Shown: positions 41,756-50,400 of the stretch, one piece after another
Layout: each line of letters opens with the position of its first letter
Position numbering within the stretch: the first letter of the stretch is position 1
From: Streptomyces misionensis
GTDB taxonomy: Bacteria > Actinomycetota > Actinomycetes > Streptomycetales > Streptomycetaceae
Direction: 5' to 3'
DNA: 64,000 nt
NCBI RefSeq assembly: GCF_900104815.1
Contig: NZ_FNTD01000004.1
Coordinates: 5,696,001 to 5,760,000 of the forward strand
Position numbers and translations under genes: made by a program
Notes under the pieces: model-generated
The model's database searches: none
Told to the model about the DNA's origin: nothing
Seen by the model: only the letters and a program-made list of their open reading frames with translations

Positions 41756-43015
41756 GTGTCCTACGCGCCGTCGTCCTCGCGTCTGCTCCGCACCGCCGCG
41801 ATCGCGGCCGCCACGCTGTGCACCGCCACAGTCGCCCTGGCGCCGCCCGCCGCCGCGGACTCCTTCAGCGACCAGTGCAACTTCCCCAACAAGCTGTATC
41901 CCGGGCGCCCGTGGGCCCTGCAACGCGTGCTGCTGGACGAGTTGTGGAGCCAGTCCAAGGGCAAGAACGTGCGGGTCGCGGTCATCGACACCGGGGTGGA
42001 CACCAAGAACCCCCAGCTGACCCACGCCGTGGACGCGTCGAGCGGGGCGAACCTGCTGCCGGACAAGAACGGCAAGGGAGAGAAGATCGACCGCGGCAAG
42101 GCGGACGGCACGACCGACACCGTCGGGCACGGCACCCGGGTGGCGGGCATCATCGCCGCCCGCCCCCTGCCGGGAACGGGATTCGTCGGCCTCGCACCCG
42201 AGGCGACCATCATCCCGATCAAGCAGAACGACGCGGACGGCGACGGCACCGCGGAGACCCTCGCCGCGGCGATCGAGCACGCGATCCGCGAGAAGGCCCA
42301 GGTCATCAACATCTCCCAGGACACCGCCAACGCCGTGCAGCCGGCCGACGGCCTGAGACGGGCGGTGGACGACGCCCTTCAGCACCAGATCGTGGTGGTC
42401 GCCTCCGCGGGCAACGACGGCCTCGACGGCAACGACAAGCGCACCTACCCCGCGTCCTACCCCGGCGTCCTCGCGGTCGCCGCCTCGGACCGCAACAACG
42501 AGCGCGCGGCCTTCTCCCAGTCCGGCGACTTCGTGGGCGTGGCCGCCCCCGGCGTCGACATGATCTCCACGGTGCCCAAGGGCGGCCACTGCTCCGACAG
42601 CGGTACGAGCTTCTCCGCCCCGTACGTCGCCGGGGTCGCCGCGCTCATCAAGGCCAAGCACCCCGACTGGACGGCCCGCGAGGTCATCGCCCAGATCGAA
42701 CAGACCGCGGAGCGCTCGGTCGCCGGCCACGACCACCTGGTCGGCTGGGGCGTGGTCGATCCCGTCCGCGCCCTGACGGACGACGACCACCCCATCGAGA
42801 AGCCCACCGCCCGGGAGGGCCTCACCCGGGCCAAGGCCCCGACCCCGGCCCGCCTGGTGCTCGGCGAGACGGCGGACGAACGCAACGCCCGCCTCGCGAC
42901 CTACGTCGCCGTGGGCGCGGCCGTGCTGGTGGCCGCCCTGGCGGGGATGGCGGTGGCGGTCCGCGACGCGCGCAGAAGGTCGGTGACCAGGGGAACCGGC
43001 ACGTCCGGGTCGTGA
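41756..43015 (+). CDS. mycP: Mycosin (type VII secretion subtilisin-like protease)
   Basis: A 419-residue membrane-anchored serine protease. A signal peptide (about 1-34, ending PPAAADS) precedes a subtilisin domain with Asp78 (VAVIDTGVD), His125 (GHGTRVAG) and Ser285 (GTSFSAPYVAGV). A linker leads to a C-terminal transmembrane anchor (YVAVGAAVLVAALAGMAV) and a short basic tail. Mycosins stabilise and process ESX components outside the membrane. The GTG start is 10 bp after eccB, in one operon. A second mycosin gene lies 2.3 kb downstream. Confidence 0.92.
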   Translation: MSYAPSSSRLLRTAAIAAATLCTATVALAPPAAADSFSDQCNFPNKLYPGRPWALQRVLLDELWSQSKGKNVRVAVIDTGVDTKNPQLTHAVDASSGANLLPDKNGKGEKIDRGKADGTTDTVGHGTRVAGIIAARPLPGTGFVGLAPEATIIPIKQNDADGDGTAETLAAAIEHAIREKAQVINISQDTANAVQPADGLRRAVDDALQHQIVVVASAGNDGLDGNDKRTYPASYPGVLAVAASDRNNERAAFSQSGDFVGVAAPGVDMISTVPKGGHCSDSGTSFSAPYVAGVAALIKAKHPDWTAREVIAQIEQTAERSVAGHDHLVGWGVVDPVRALTDDDHPIEKPTAREGLTRAKAPTPARLVLGETADERNARLATYVAVGAAVLVAALAGMAVAVRDARRRSVTRGTGTSGS

Positions 43016-43081
43016 ACGACACGTGAAGGTCGCTGACTGCAGCAGTCTTGTCACACAAGTGAGTTGGGACTGTCAGTCGCC

Positions 43082-43110
43082 TTGACTAGAGTGATTGCAT
43101 CGCAGAAACG
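43082..43110 (+). promoter_or_regulatory. Candidate promoter for the helical-partner / WXG-protein genes
   Basis: TTGACT at 43082-43087 matches a -35 box in the 151-bp gap after mycP. The expected -10 region about 17 bp later is not clear. This gap marks the start of the stretch with less biased codon use. Confidence 0.3.
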
Positions 43111-43166
43111 AAAGCTTGAGGAGTGCTGCCGCCTCAAGCAGGGGATGGAAACGGGGGTGGCGCAAC

Positions 43167-43589
43167 GTGCGGCCTGACGACGGCGCGGGCGGACTGAAGG
43201 TTGGTCTGGAGGCACTGAAGACCTTCAAGACACGGGTGGACGCGCTGCTGAAGACATTCGAGGATTCGCCCGGCTCGGCGAAGAAGCTGGCGATGCACAC
43301 GCTCGCCGCCGATTCGTTCTATTCAAAGGGCGTGTTCCCCGAGGCCACGGGCCTGCACAGCCAGTACACGCGCGTCCACGACCGCCTCACGACGCTCTCC
43401 CAGAGGCTGTCGTTGCAGATCGAGGCGATGCAGATCGCCGTGCACGGTGCGGACATCGGTTTCGCCAACCTGGACGACGATCAGCGGCGCCGCTTCCATG
43501 AGATCCGCATGGAGATCAACGAGCAGCACACTGATGCGCCCGAGGGTCAGAAGCGCACCAACGACAAGCAGGTTAGCGGGGGCTTCTAA
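43167..43589 (+). CDS. Small helical ESX-locus protein of unknown function
   Basis: A 140-residue, mostly helical protein (KVGLEALKTFKTRVDALLK and TRVHDRLTTLSQRLSLQIE suggest coiled-coil segments). I do not recognise a family. Its size and helical character fit a partner of a WXG-type protein. It ends in an ATG overlap with the large WXG-containing gene, so the two are co-translated. I chose the GTG (MRPDDGAGGLK) because GGGGGTGG precedes it. The codon use is less GC-biased than in eccB or eccC. Confidence 0.65.
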   Translation: MRPDDGAGGLKVGLEALKTFKTRVDALLKTFEDSPGSAKKLAMHTLAADSFYSKGVFPEATGLHSQYTRVHDRLTTLSQRLSLQIEAMQIAVHGADIGFANLDDDQRRRFHEIRMEINEQHTDAPEGQKRTNDKQVSGGF

Positions 43590-45301
43590 TGGGTGACCAT
43601 CACACTCGACCGGATGTGCACCAGTTTGACCGGTGGGCGGCAGAGCAGCAGGTCAAGCAGGCGAACTCGAACCTGACGAGTGGCCAGTGCGCCGCACCGA
43701 GCCTCAAGACGCAGGGCGGCGGCTGCGGTGTCAGCGACTTCGAGAACCACGAGCTGAACGACATGATCGACATGGTGGCTTCCGCGCGTCCGAAGGACCT
43801 GGAGAACGCCGCCAACGGCTTCTGGGACGCACGAGACGCCATCTGGAGTGCCGCCGATGAGCTGTTGGAGAACATCGGCCGGATCGACTGGCACGGCGAG
43901 GCGGCCACCGCGTTCCACAACTGGGCCAGCGATCTCGTCAACCACTCGTACGAACTCGGCTTCTTCGCGGACACCGTGGCCACCCAGGTCTCCGCGGCCG
44001 GCATCGGCCTCGACTCCGTCCAGCGTTCCATGCCGCCCCGCGACACCCGGCCCAAGAACCTCTCGTTGGCGGAGCAGGTCAAGGCGGACCCGGACGGCCT
44101 GCTGGCCCGGCATGTCGAGAACAACCGCCAAGAGGCCGTCAACCTGATGAACAAGCTGGCGTCCTACTACGCGGTCTCGGAGGAGAACCTGCGGGCCCAG
44201 GACGGGCCCACGTTCGGGAAGATGCCGGACATGGGGGTGCCGGAGGCGGCCATCGGCGCCAAGGGCAAGGCCGGAGAGAGCACCGGGGGCAGCGGGGTTC
44301 ACTCATCGCTGTCACACACGCCCGTGGCCGGAACCGTGCGGGACCACGTTGTCGCCCCGACGGTTCCCGGGGACGGTGCGGCCGTTGGCACCGATCCGAA
44401 ACTGCACCATGTAGTGACGCCGCCGAACCAGCATGTGCGTGTGGATCCCCCGCCCCACGTGGGTACCAACGTCGACAGCGTGAACACGCTCCCCCCGGAC
44501 GTCGCGAAGCCGACGGTCCCGGTCGCGCCGCCGACCGCGCCTGCTCCCGGTGGAGGTGGCGGGGGGCCGGTTCCTCCCTTCCCCGCCGGCCCGGTGGTAC
44601 CGAACATGGGGATGCCCGTCGGGCGTGGCGGAGCGGGTGGGGGCCGGGGCCCGGTGAGCCCGCCCCGGATGTCCGTTCCCGCCGCCGAAGAACGCGAACT
44701 CGGAACCGGCGCACGACGTGGGCCCATAGGGGGTGTGCGGCAGCCTTTCGTACCGGGGCAGGCCGGGACACGTGGACCTGCGTCCCCAGTGGGCAGGACG
44801 CCCATGGGGCAGGCCCCGATGGGCAAGGCTCCGGCAGGCCGGGGCCCGGTCGGTCGCAGCGTCGTCGGCGGAACGCCCAGGCCTGTGGGCACGCCTGCCG
44901 AACCCGTCGGTCGAACGGGACCGACCGGGGCGGCGCGTACCAGCGGTGTCATCGGGGGTCGGCCGGCCACGTCGCCCGCACAGGGCACGAGCGGCTCCAG
45001 GGTGCCCCGCGGCACCGTCATTGGTGGCGAGTCTGGCTCGCGTGACCCACGTGCCGTCGAGCGCCCCGGACAGCGCGGGGTGATCAGGGCATCCGAGCAG
45101 GAGGGCGGCGAGGCGCACGCTTCGCGCAGGCCTGCGTCCACCGGCGGTGTGGTCGGAGCGTCCAACAGCAAGGCGCCGACAGCGAGGAATGGCGCTCGTG
45201 CGTCCGATGAACCCGTCCCGGGCCGTCCGGCGGTCCGAGGCTCCATGCGGGACCGTGACAAGAAGAAGTCGAACCGGCAGCAGGCGCCGGAGCGCGACTA
45301 A
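43589..45301 (+). CDS. Large WXG-domain protein with a Pro/Gly/Arg-rich tail, putative type VII substrate
   Basis: A 570-residue protein. The N-terminal half is helical and carries RIDWHGEAATAFHNWASDLV, a W-x-G turn (Trp101-His-Gly103) between helices as in PPE or WXG-like substrates. From about residue 215 onward the chain is low-complexity, rich in Pro/Gly/Val and then Gly/Arg (APMGKAPAGRGPVG and similar near-repeats). There is no signal peptide or membrane segment. It is probably exported by, or is a structural partner of, the ESX machine, together with the 140-residue protein before it. No catalytic domain can be seen. The family is uncertain. Confidence 0.65.
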   Translation: MGDHHTRPDVHQFDRWAAEQQVKQANSNLTSGQCAAPSLKTQGGGCGVSDFENHELNDMIDMVASARPKDLENAANGFWDARDAIWSAADELLENIGRIDWHGEAATAFHNWASDLVNHSYELGFFADTVATQVSAAGIGLDSVQRSMPPRDTRPKNLSLAEQVKADPDGLLARHVENNRQEAVNLMNKLASYYAVSEENLRAQDGPTFGKMPDMGVPEAAIGAKGKAGESTGGSGVHSSLSHTPVAGTVRDHVVAPTVPGDGAAVGTDPKLHHVVTPPNQHVRVDPPPHVGTNVDSVNTLPPDVAKPTVPVAPPTAPAPGGGGGGPVPPFPAGPVVPNMGMPVGRGGAGGGRGPVSPPRMSVPAAEERELGTGARRGPIGGVRQPFVPGQAGTRGPASPVGRTPMGQAPMGKAPAGRGPVGRSVVGGTPRPVGTPAEPVGRTGPTGAARTSGVIGGRPATSPAQGTSGSRVPRGTVIGGESGSRDPRAVERPGQRGVIRASEQEGGEAHASRRPASTGGVVGASNSKAPTARNGARASDEPVPGRPAVRGSMRDRDKKKSNRQQAPERD

Positions 45302-45305
45302 CGAG

Positions 45306-46538
45306 ATGAAGCGAGGACGTACGAGAGGCATGTTGTCAGCGAGCATGAGACGAGTGACCGCCGCGTGCGCAGCACTCGGCGCACTGATGGCTCTGCCGGC
45401 GGGCCTGGCCCCGAGCGCAGCTGCCGCCGACGTCCAGTCCCAGCAGTGGTACCTGTCGGCCATGAAGGCCGACGAGATGTGGAAGGCGAGCACGGGCAAA
45501 GGGGTCAAAGTCGCCGTCGTCGATTCGGGTGTCAATCCCTCGACCTCGTCCCTCCAGGGCCAGGTGCTGGGCGACGAAGTGCCGAAATCCGTTTCCTACG
45601 GGGCCACGGAGGACTTGATCGGCCATGGCACGACGATGGCCGAAATCATCGCTGGTACCGGGCATGGCGGAGGGATGAAAGGCCTTGCTCCTGGCGCCAA
45701 GATCGTGCCCTATCGGATTGCGATCGAGGGTATGAGCCTGTCCGAGCGGAACAAGGCTCCTCGAGTGGGTGCAGTGATCAAGGCCATCGCAGACAGCGAC
45801 GCCAAGATCATCAATATGTCCATCGGCAGCTTCGCTAGTTATGACGATGAGGAAGCGGCGGTCAAGTACGCCGCTTCAAAGGGCAAGTTGATGTTCGCAG
45901 CCTCAGGTAATGAGGCGCAGACGAAGAACAACCCCGGGTACCCGGTCTCCTATCCCCATGTCGTCGGGGTCGCAGCCGTGGACAAGGCCGGCAAGGTAGG
46001 AAAGTTCTCGAACCACGGATACGCCGTCGACTTGGCGGCCCCTGGGGTGAACCTGCCTTCCTGGTGCGATGCGACTTTCCGCTCGTACTGCTCGCACGGA
46101 TACGGAACCAGTGACGCCACCGCCATCGCCTCCGCCTCCGCCGCCCTCATCTGGTCCGCTCACCCCGACTGGACCGCCAACCAGGTCCTCCGTGCGCTGA
46201 TCGACACCGCCGGCCGGGAGTGGCCCAAGGAGACCCCCAGCAACTACCTCGGCTACGGCATCGTCCGTCCCCGCAAGGTGCTGGAGAACCCCCACTACAA
46301 CCCGGGCCCGGCGAACGTCGATCCTCTCGCCGTGGAGGACGGGGTCGCCAAGCCGAAGACCTCGCCCTCCGCTTCGGCCCCCGCCAAGTCCCCCTCCGGC
46401 GGAGAAACCTCCGCCGCCGACACAAGCTCCAAGTCGTCCGGCAACACCCTGACGTGGGTGGTCGTCGGAGCGGCCGCCGCACTGGTGGTGATCGGTGGCG
46501 CGGCGTTCGCCGTCCTCCGGTCACGACGACGTGCCTGA
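45306..46538 (+). CDS. Second mycosin-like subtilisin protease
   Basis: A 410-residue S8 protease. An N-terminal signal/anchor region (MKRGRTRGMLSASMRRVTAA and on to LAPSAAAAD) precedes the catalytic domain with Asp73 (VAVVDSGV), His107 (GHGTTMAEIIAG) and Ser269 (GYGTSDATAIAS). A Pro/Ser linker and a C-terminal transmembrane helix (WVVVGAAAALVVIGGAAFAV) follow, with a basic tail. The start is uncertain: the ATG at 45330 (MLSASM) is also plausible. Codon use changes abruptly near Ser269, from mixed third positions (AAT, AGT, TAT, TCA) to almost only G/C. Confidence 0.85.
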   Translation: MKRGRTRGMLSASMRRVTAACAALGALMALPAGLAPSAAAADVQSQQWYLSAMKADEMWKASTGKGVKVAVVDSGVNPSTSSLQGQVLGDEVPKSVSYGATEDLIGHGTTMAEIIAGTGHGGGMKGLAPGAKIVPYRIAIEGMSLSERNKAPRVGAVIKAIADSDAKIINMSIGSFASYDDEEAAVKYAASKGKLMFAASGNEAQTKNNPGYPVSYPHVVGVAAVDKAGKVGKFSNHGYAVDLAAPGVNLPSWCDATFRSYCSHGYGTSDATAIASASAALIWSAHPDWTANQVLRALIDTAGREWPKETPSNYLGYGIVRPRKVLENPHYNPGPANVDPLAVEDGVAKPKTSPSASAPAKSPSGGETSAADTSSKSSGNTLTWVVVGAAAALVVIGGAAFAVLRSRRRA

Positions 46539-46615
46539 CGGTTCACACGAAAGGCGTCACCGCTCGGTGATGCGCAGTCACAAGAAGCACAGCTCTCACG
46601 AAGGGGAGTGCCGAC

Positions 46616-46954
46616 ATGGCCGACGGCCGTAAGTTTCATGATGACCACGCACAAAAGCTCCAGACGAACGTCATCGACCGCTACGAGTCGGTCAAGACGA
46701 GCCTCGGCAAGCTCCAGGGCACGATCGACATGATCGAGACCCACTGGACCGGCCACGGCGCCAACGCGTTCAAGACGAAGCAGCATGAGATCAACGAGCA
46801 CATGGCCGCCATCGGCCGCATGCTCGAGGACTTCCTCGAGGGCATCCGTCTCAACAAGGCCGACAAGACGAAGCTCGAGGACGAGCTCCACTCGACGATC
46901 AACAAGATCGAGGTGGACGCCGGCGCGAGCACCTCGGCGCTCAACCTGTACTGA
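46616..46954 (+). CDS. esxB: WXG100 protein, first of the Esx pair
   Basis: A 112-residue two-helix protein of the ESAT-6 family. The helical hairpin has the turn HWTGHGANAF (Trp44-Thr-Gly46). It is slightly longer than typical and ends in ASTSALNLY. WXG100 proteins are secreted as heterodimers by the ESX machine and do not need a signal peptide. The ATG follows GAAGGGGAG. The partner gene follows 27 bp later. Which of the two is EsxA or EsxB is assigned by order from the studied S. coelicolor locus and is uncertain. Confidence 0.85.
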   Translation: MADGRKFHDDHAQKLQTNVIDRYESVKTSLGKLQGTIDMIETHWTGHGANAFKTKQHEINEHMAAIGRMLEDFLEGIRLNKADKTKLEDELHSTINKIEVDAGASTSALNLY

Positions 46955-46981
46955 CCGGATCCGAAGGAAGAGGAAGAAGAC

Positions 46982-47284
46982 ATGACCGATCCGCACTACC
47001 AGGATCTGACCGTCAAGTACGGCGCCCTGGACTCGCTCGCCACCGAGCTCGGCAACGTGGCCAAGAAGCTGGAAGACGACCTCAGCGCTCTGAAGAAGGG
47101 CGTCCTCGACGTGGCCGAGGGCTGGGGCGGCGAGGCGTACGACGCCTTCCAGCGCAAGTCCAAGGCGTGGGACCAGCACGCCACCGGCATCCACCAGGCG
47201 CTGCTCTCCATCACGCAGCGGGTGCACGCCGCCGGCGGTGACTACCGCGGTGGCGACCTGAAGGGCGCCAGCTACTTCGAGTGA
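46982..47284 (+). CDS. esxA: WXG100 protein, second of the Esx pair
   Basis: A 100-residue two-helix ESAT-6-family protein with AEGWGGEAYDAF (Trp48-Gly-Gly50) at the turn. After the second helix comes GGDYRGGDLKG. Here Tyr88-x3-Asp92 (YRGGD) fits the Y-x-x-x-D/E export signal recognised by the EccC ATPase, so this subunit probably carries the secretion signal for the pair. The ATG has GAAGAGGAAGA upstream. The gene is the last plus-strand gene before the convergent eccC. Confidence 0.88.
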   Translation: MTDPHYQDLTVKYGALDSLATELGNVAKKLEDDLSALKKGVLDVAEGWGGEAYDAFQRKSKAWDQHATGIHQALLSITQRVHAAGGDYRGGDLKGASYFE

Positions 47285-47305
47285 GTCGGACGCCTTGAGA
47301 ACGAC

Positions 47306-47340
47306 GAGGGGTGGGTACGCGCGGGAGGTACCCACCCCTC
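47306..47340. terminator. Terminator after the esx pair
   Basis: A perfect 13-bp stem (47306-47318 with 47328-47340) around a 9-nt loop is followed by TTCTGT. It ends the esx transcript. Confidence 0.75.
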
Positions 47341-47424
47341 TTCTGTATGTTCCGTCGGTGACCCGGCGCCGCGCGGTCACATCCGCGGGCGTTTCCGTGG
47401 CTGTGCCTTTCTTCGCACCTTGGC

Positions 47425-47459
47425 CGAGAGGCCCGGCGGAAACACCGCCGGGCCTCTCG
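47425..47459. terminator. Terminator after eccC, back-to-back with the esx terminator
   Basis: A perfect 15-bp stem (47425-47439 with 47445-47459) and a 5-nt AAACA loop lie just beyond the eccC stop codon. Two strong hairpins thus separate the convergent esx and eccC transcripts. Confidence 0.8.
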
Positions 47460-47468
47460 ACCAGGGCG

Positions 47469-50400
47469 TCAGTACTCCACGTCCACCAATCCCGTCTGCA
47501 CCAGCATCTTCCCCCTCCGGCGCGAGACGAAGACACCGCGCCCCGCCGGCATCGGCCGCGGCCGTACCCCGCCCAGGAGGTCGCCCTCGCTCGGGTCGCC
47601 GGACAGGACCACGCCCTGGGCGCCCAGTTCGGTCATCCGCTGCATGAAGGCCTCGAAGGAGGCCCGGCCCGCGCCCGCGGTGGAGCGCGCGATGATGAAC
47701 CGCACGCCGACGTCACGGGCGAACGGCAGCAGTTCGACGAGGCCCCCCAGCGGGTTGCCGCTGGACGTGGACACCAGGTCGTAGTCGTCCACCACCACGT
47801 ACACCGTCGGGCCCCGCCACCAGCTGCGCTCCCGCAGCTGCTGGGCGGTGACATCGGCGGTGGGCGTGCGCCGCTTCATCAGGTCGGCGAGGGCCACCAT
47901 GTGGTGGTCCATGGCGTTGGACATCGGGATGTACTCGGCCAGGTGCGAGGCCGGCGTGACATCCAGCAGGGACCGCCGGTTGTCGACCACGAAGAACTTC
48001 GCCTCGTCGCCCGAGTAGCGCTGCGTCAGCTGCGTGATGAGCAGCCGCAGCAGATTCGACTTGCCCGACTCGCTCTCGCCGAAGACCAGGAAGAACGGGT
48101 CCTGCTCGAAGTCGACGAAGACCGGTTCCAGGTCGTTCTCGTCGATGCCGAAGGCGACACCCTGCCGCGGGAAGCGGTCCCCCGTGGGCAGCTGCTCCGC
48201 CGGAAGCTCCCGGGGCAGCATCCGCACCTGCGGAGCGCCCGGTGCCTGCCAGTGCCGGGAGACCTCGGCCGCCAGGGCCGCCGTCGCGTCGGCCAGGTCC
48301 GTGTCGGAGGTGAGGCCGTCGATCCGCGGCACCGCCGCCATGAAGTGCAGCTTCTGCGGCGACACACCGCGCCCCGGCACGCCCGCCGGCACGTTCGCCG
48401 CCACCTTGCGGTCGATCTCGGAGTCCATGGTGTCGCCGAGCCGCAGTTCGAGGCGGTTCATCAGGTGGTCCTTGAGGTTGGCGCGGACCTCCATCGAACG
48501 CGACGCCGTCAGCACCAGGTGGATGCCGTACCCGAGGCCGCGCGCCGCGATCTCCAGGACGGCCGGCTCCAGACTGTCGTAGTCGGTGCGGAAGTTGCCC
48601 CAGCCGTCGATCACCAAGAACACATCGCCCCACGGCTGGTCGGTGACCGAGATCTCGCCCCGCTCGCGCCGGGCGCGGAAGTCCTGGATCGAGGCGATGC
48701 CCGCCGTGCGGAAGTACTCCTCGCGGCGCCGCAGCACACCGAAGACCTCCGACACCGTGCGCCGCACCCGCTCCGGGTCCAGGCGGGAGGCGATCCCGCC
48801 CACGTGCGGAAGGCCGGCCACCGCCGCCATGCCGCCGCCACCGAAGTCCAGGCCGTAGAACTGCACCTCCTGCGGAGTGTGCGTCAGCGCGAAGGCGCAG
48901 ATCAGCGACCGCATCATGGTGGACTTGCCGGACTGCGGGCCGCCCAGCAGCTGCAGATGGCCCGCGGCGCCGGAGAAGTCCAGCCACAGGGGCTCACGAC
49001 GCTGCTCGTACGGCTTGTCGACCAGGCCCACGGGGACGACGAGGCGCCCCGCACCCTCGTAGCCGGGCTGGGTGAGCCCGCGCCCCGGGACGGCCGTGAG
49101 CTTGGGCAGCAGCCCGTCCAGCGAGGGCGGGCTGTCCAGCGGCGGCAGCCACACCCGGTGCGCCGCGGGCCCCTGCGCCTCCAGCCGGCGCACGATCACA
49201 TCGAGGACGGTGTCCGCGAGGGCGTCGTCGACCTGCGCGGTCGGCTCCGTCCGCTGCTGCGGCACCGGCGCGTACCGCACGGGCACCGCCGCGGCGGTGA
49301 ACAGCACCGGCCGCCGGTCGACGGGCAGCGGCCCCCCGGCCGAAGCGGACTGCCGGCCCCCGGAGCGGTACACACCGGAGACGTACGCCGCCTTGAAGCG
49401 GACCATCTCGTCCGTGCCGAACTTCAGGAAACCGGAGCCGGGCACGTTCGGGAGTTCGTAGGCGTCCGGGACGCCGAGGGCCGCGCGGGACTCGGCCGCG
49501 GAGAAGGTGCGCAGACCGATCCGGTACGACAGGTACGTCTCCAGGCCGCGCAGCCGGCCCTCCTCCAGACGCTGCGAGGCCAGCAGCAGATGCACGCCCA
49601 GCGAACGGCCGATGCGGCCGATCTGCACGAACATCTCGATGAAGTCGGGCTTGGCGGTCAGCAGTTCGCTGAACTCGTCGATCACCAGCACGAGCGAGGG
49701 GATCGGCTGCAGCGGGGCGCCGGCCGCGCGCGCCTTCTCGTAGTCGTGGATGTTGGCGTAGTTGCCCGCGTCGCGCAGCAGCTCCTGGCGGCGGTTCAGC
49801 TCGCCACGGATCGAGTCGCCCATGCGGTCGACCAGGGTGAGGTCGTCGGCCAGGTTGGTGATGACCGCCGCCACGTGCGGCATCTGCGCCATGCCGGCGA
49901 AGGTCGCACCGCCCTTGAAGTCGGCGAGGACGAAGTTCAGGGTCTCCGAGGAGTGGGTGACCGCGAGGCCCAGCACCAGGGTGCGCAGCAGCTCCGACTT
50001 GCCGGAACCGGTGGCGCCCACGCACAGACCGTGCGGGCCCATGCCCTCCTGGGCGGCCTCCTTGAGGTCCAGCATCACCGGGCGGCCGTCCACGCCGACA
50101 CCGATCGGCACCCGCAGCCGCTCGGCGAGCCCGCGCGGCCGCCAGGTGCGCTGCGGATCGACGGACGCCGCGTCGCCCAGGTTCAGCAGTTCGGTGAACT
50201 CCAGGTTGGCGAGCAGCGGTTCGTCGTCGTCACCGCCGGAGGCGAGGCGCAGCGGGGCCAGTTGGCGGGCGAGGGCCTCGGCGGACTCGTACGACAGGGC
50301 GTCCGGCGTGCCCTCGTAGACCTCGCCGCTCGCCGACTCCAGGCGCAGCGCGGTGGGCTGCGCGACGATCCACAGGTCACCGCGGGCGGCGGCGACTTCA

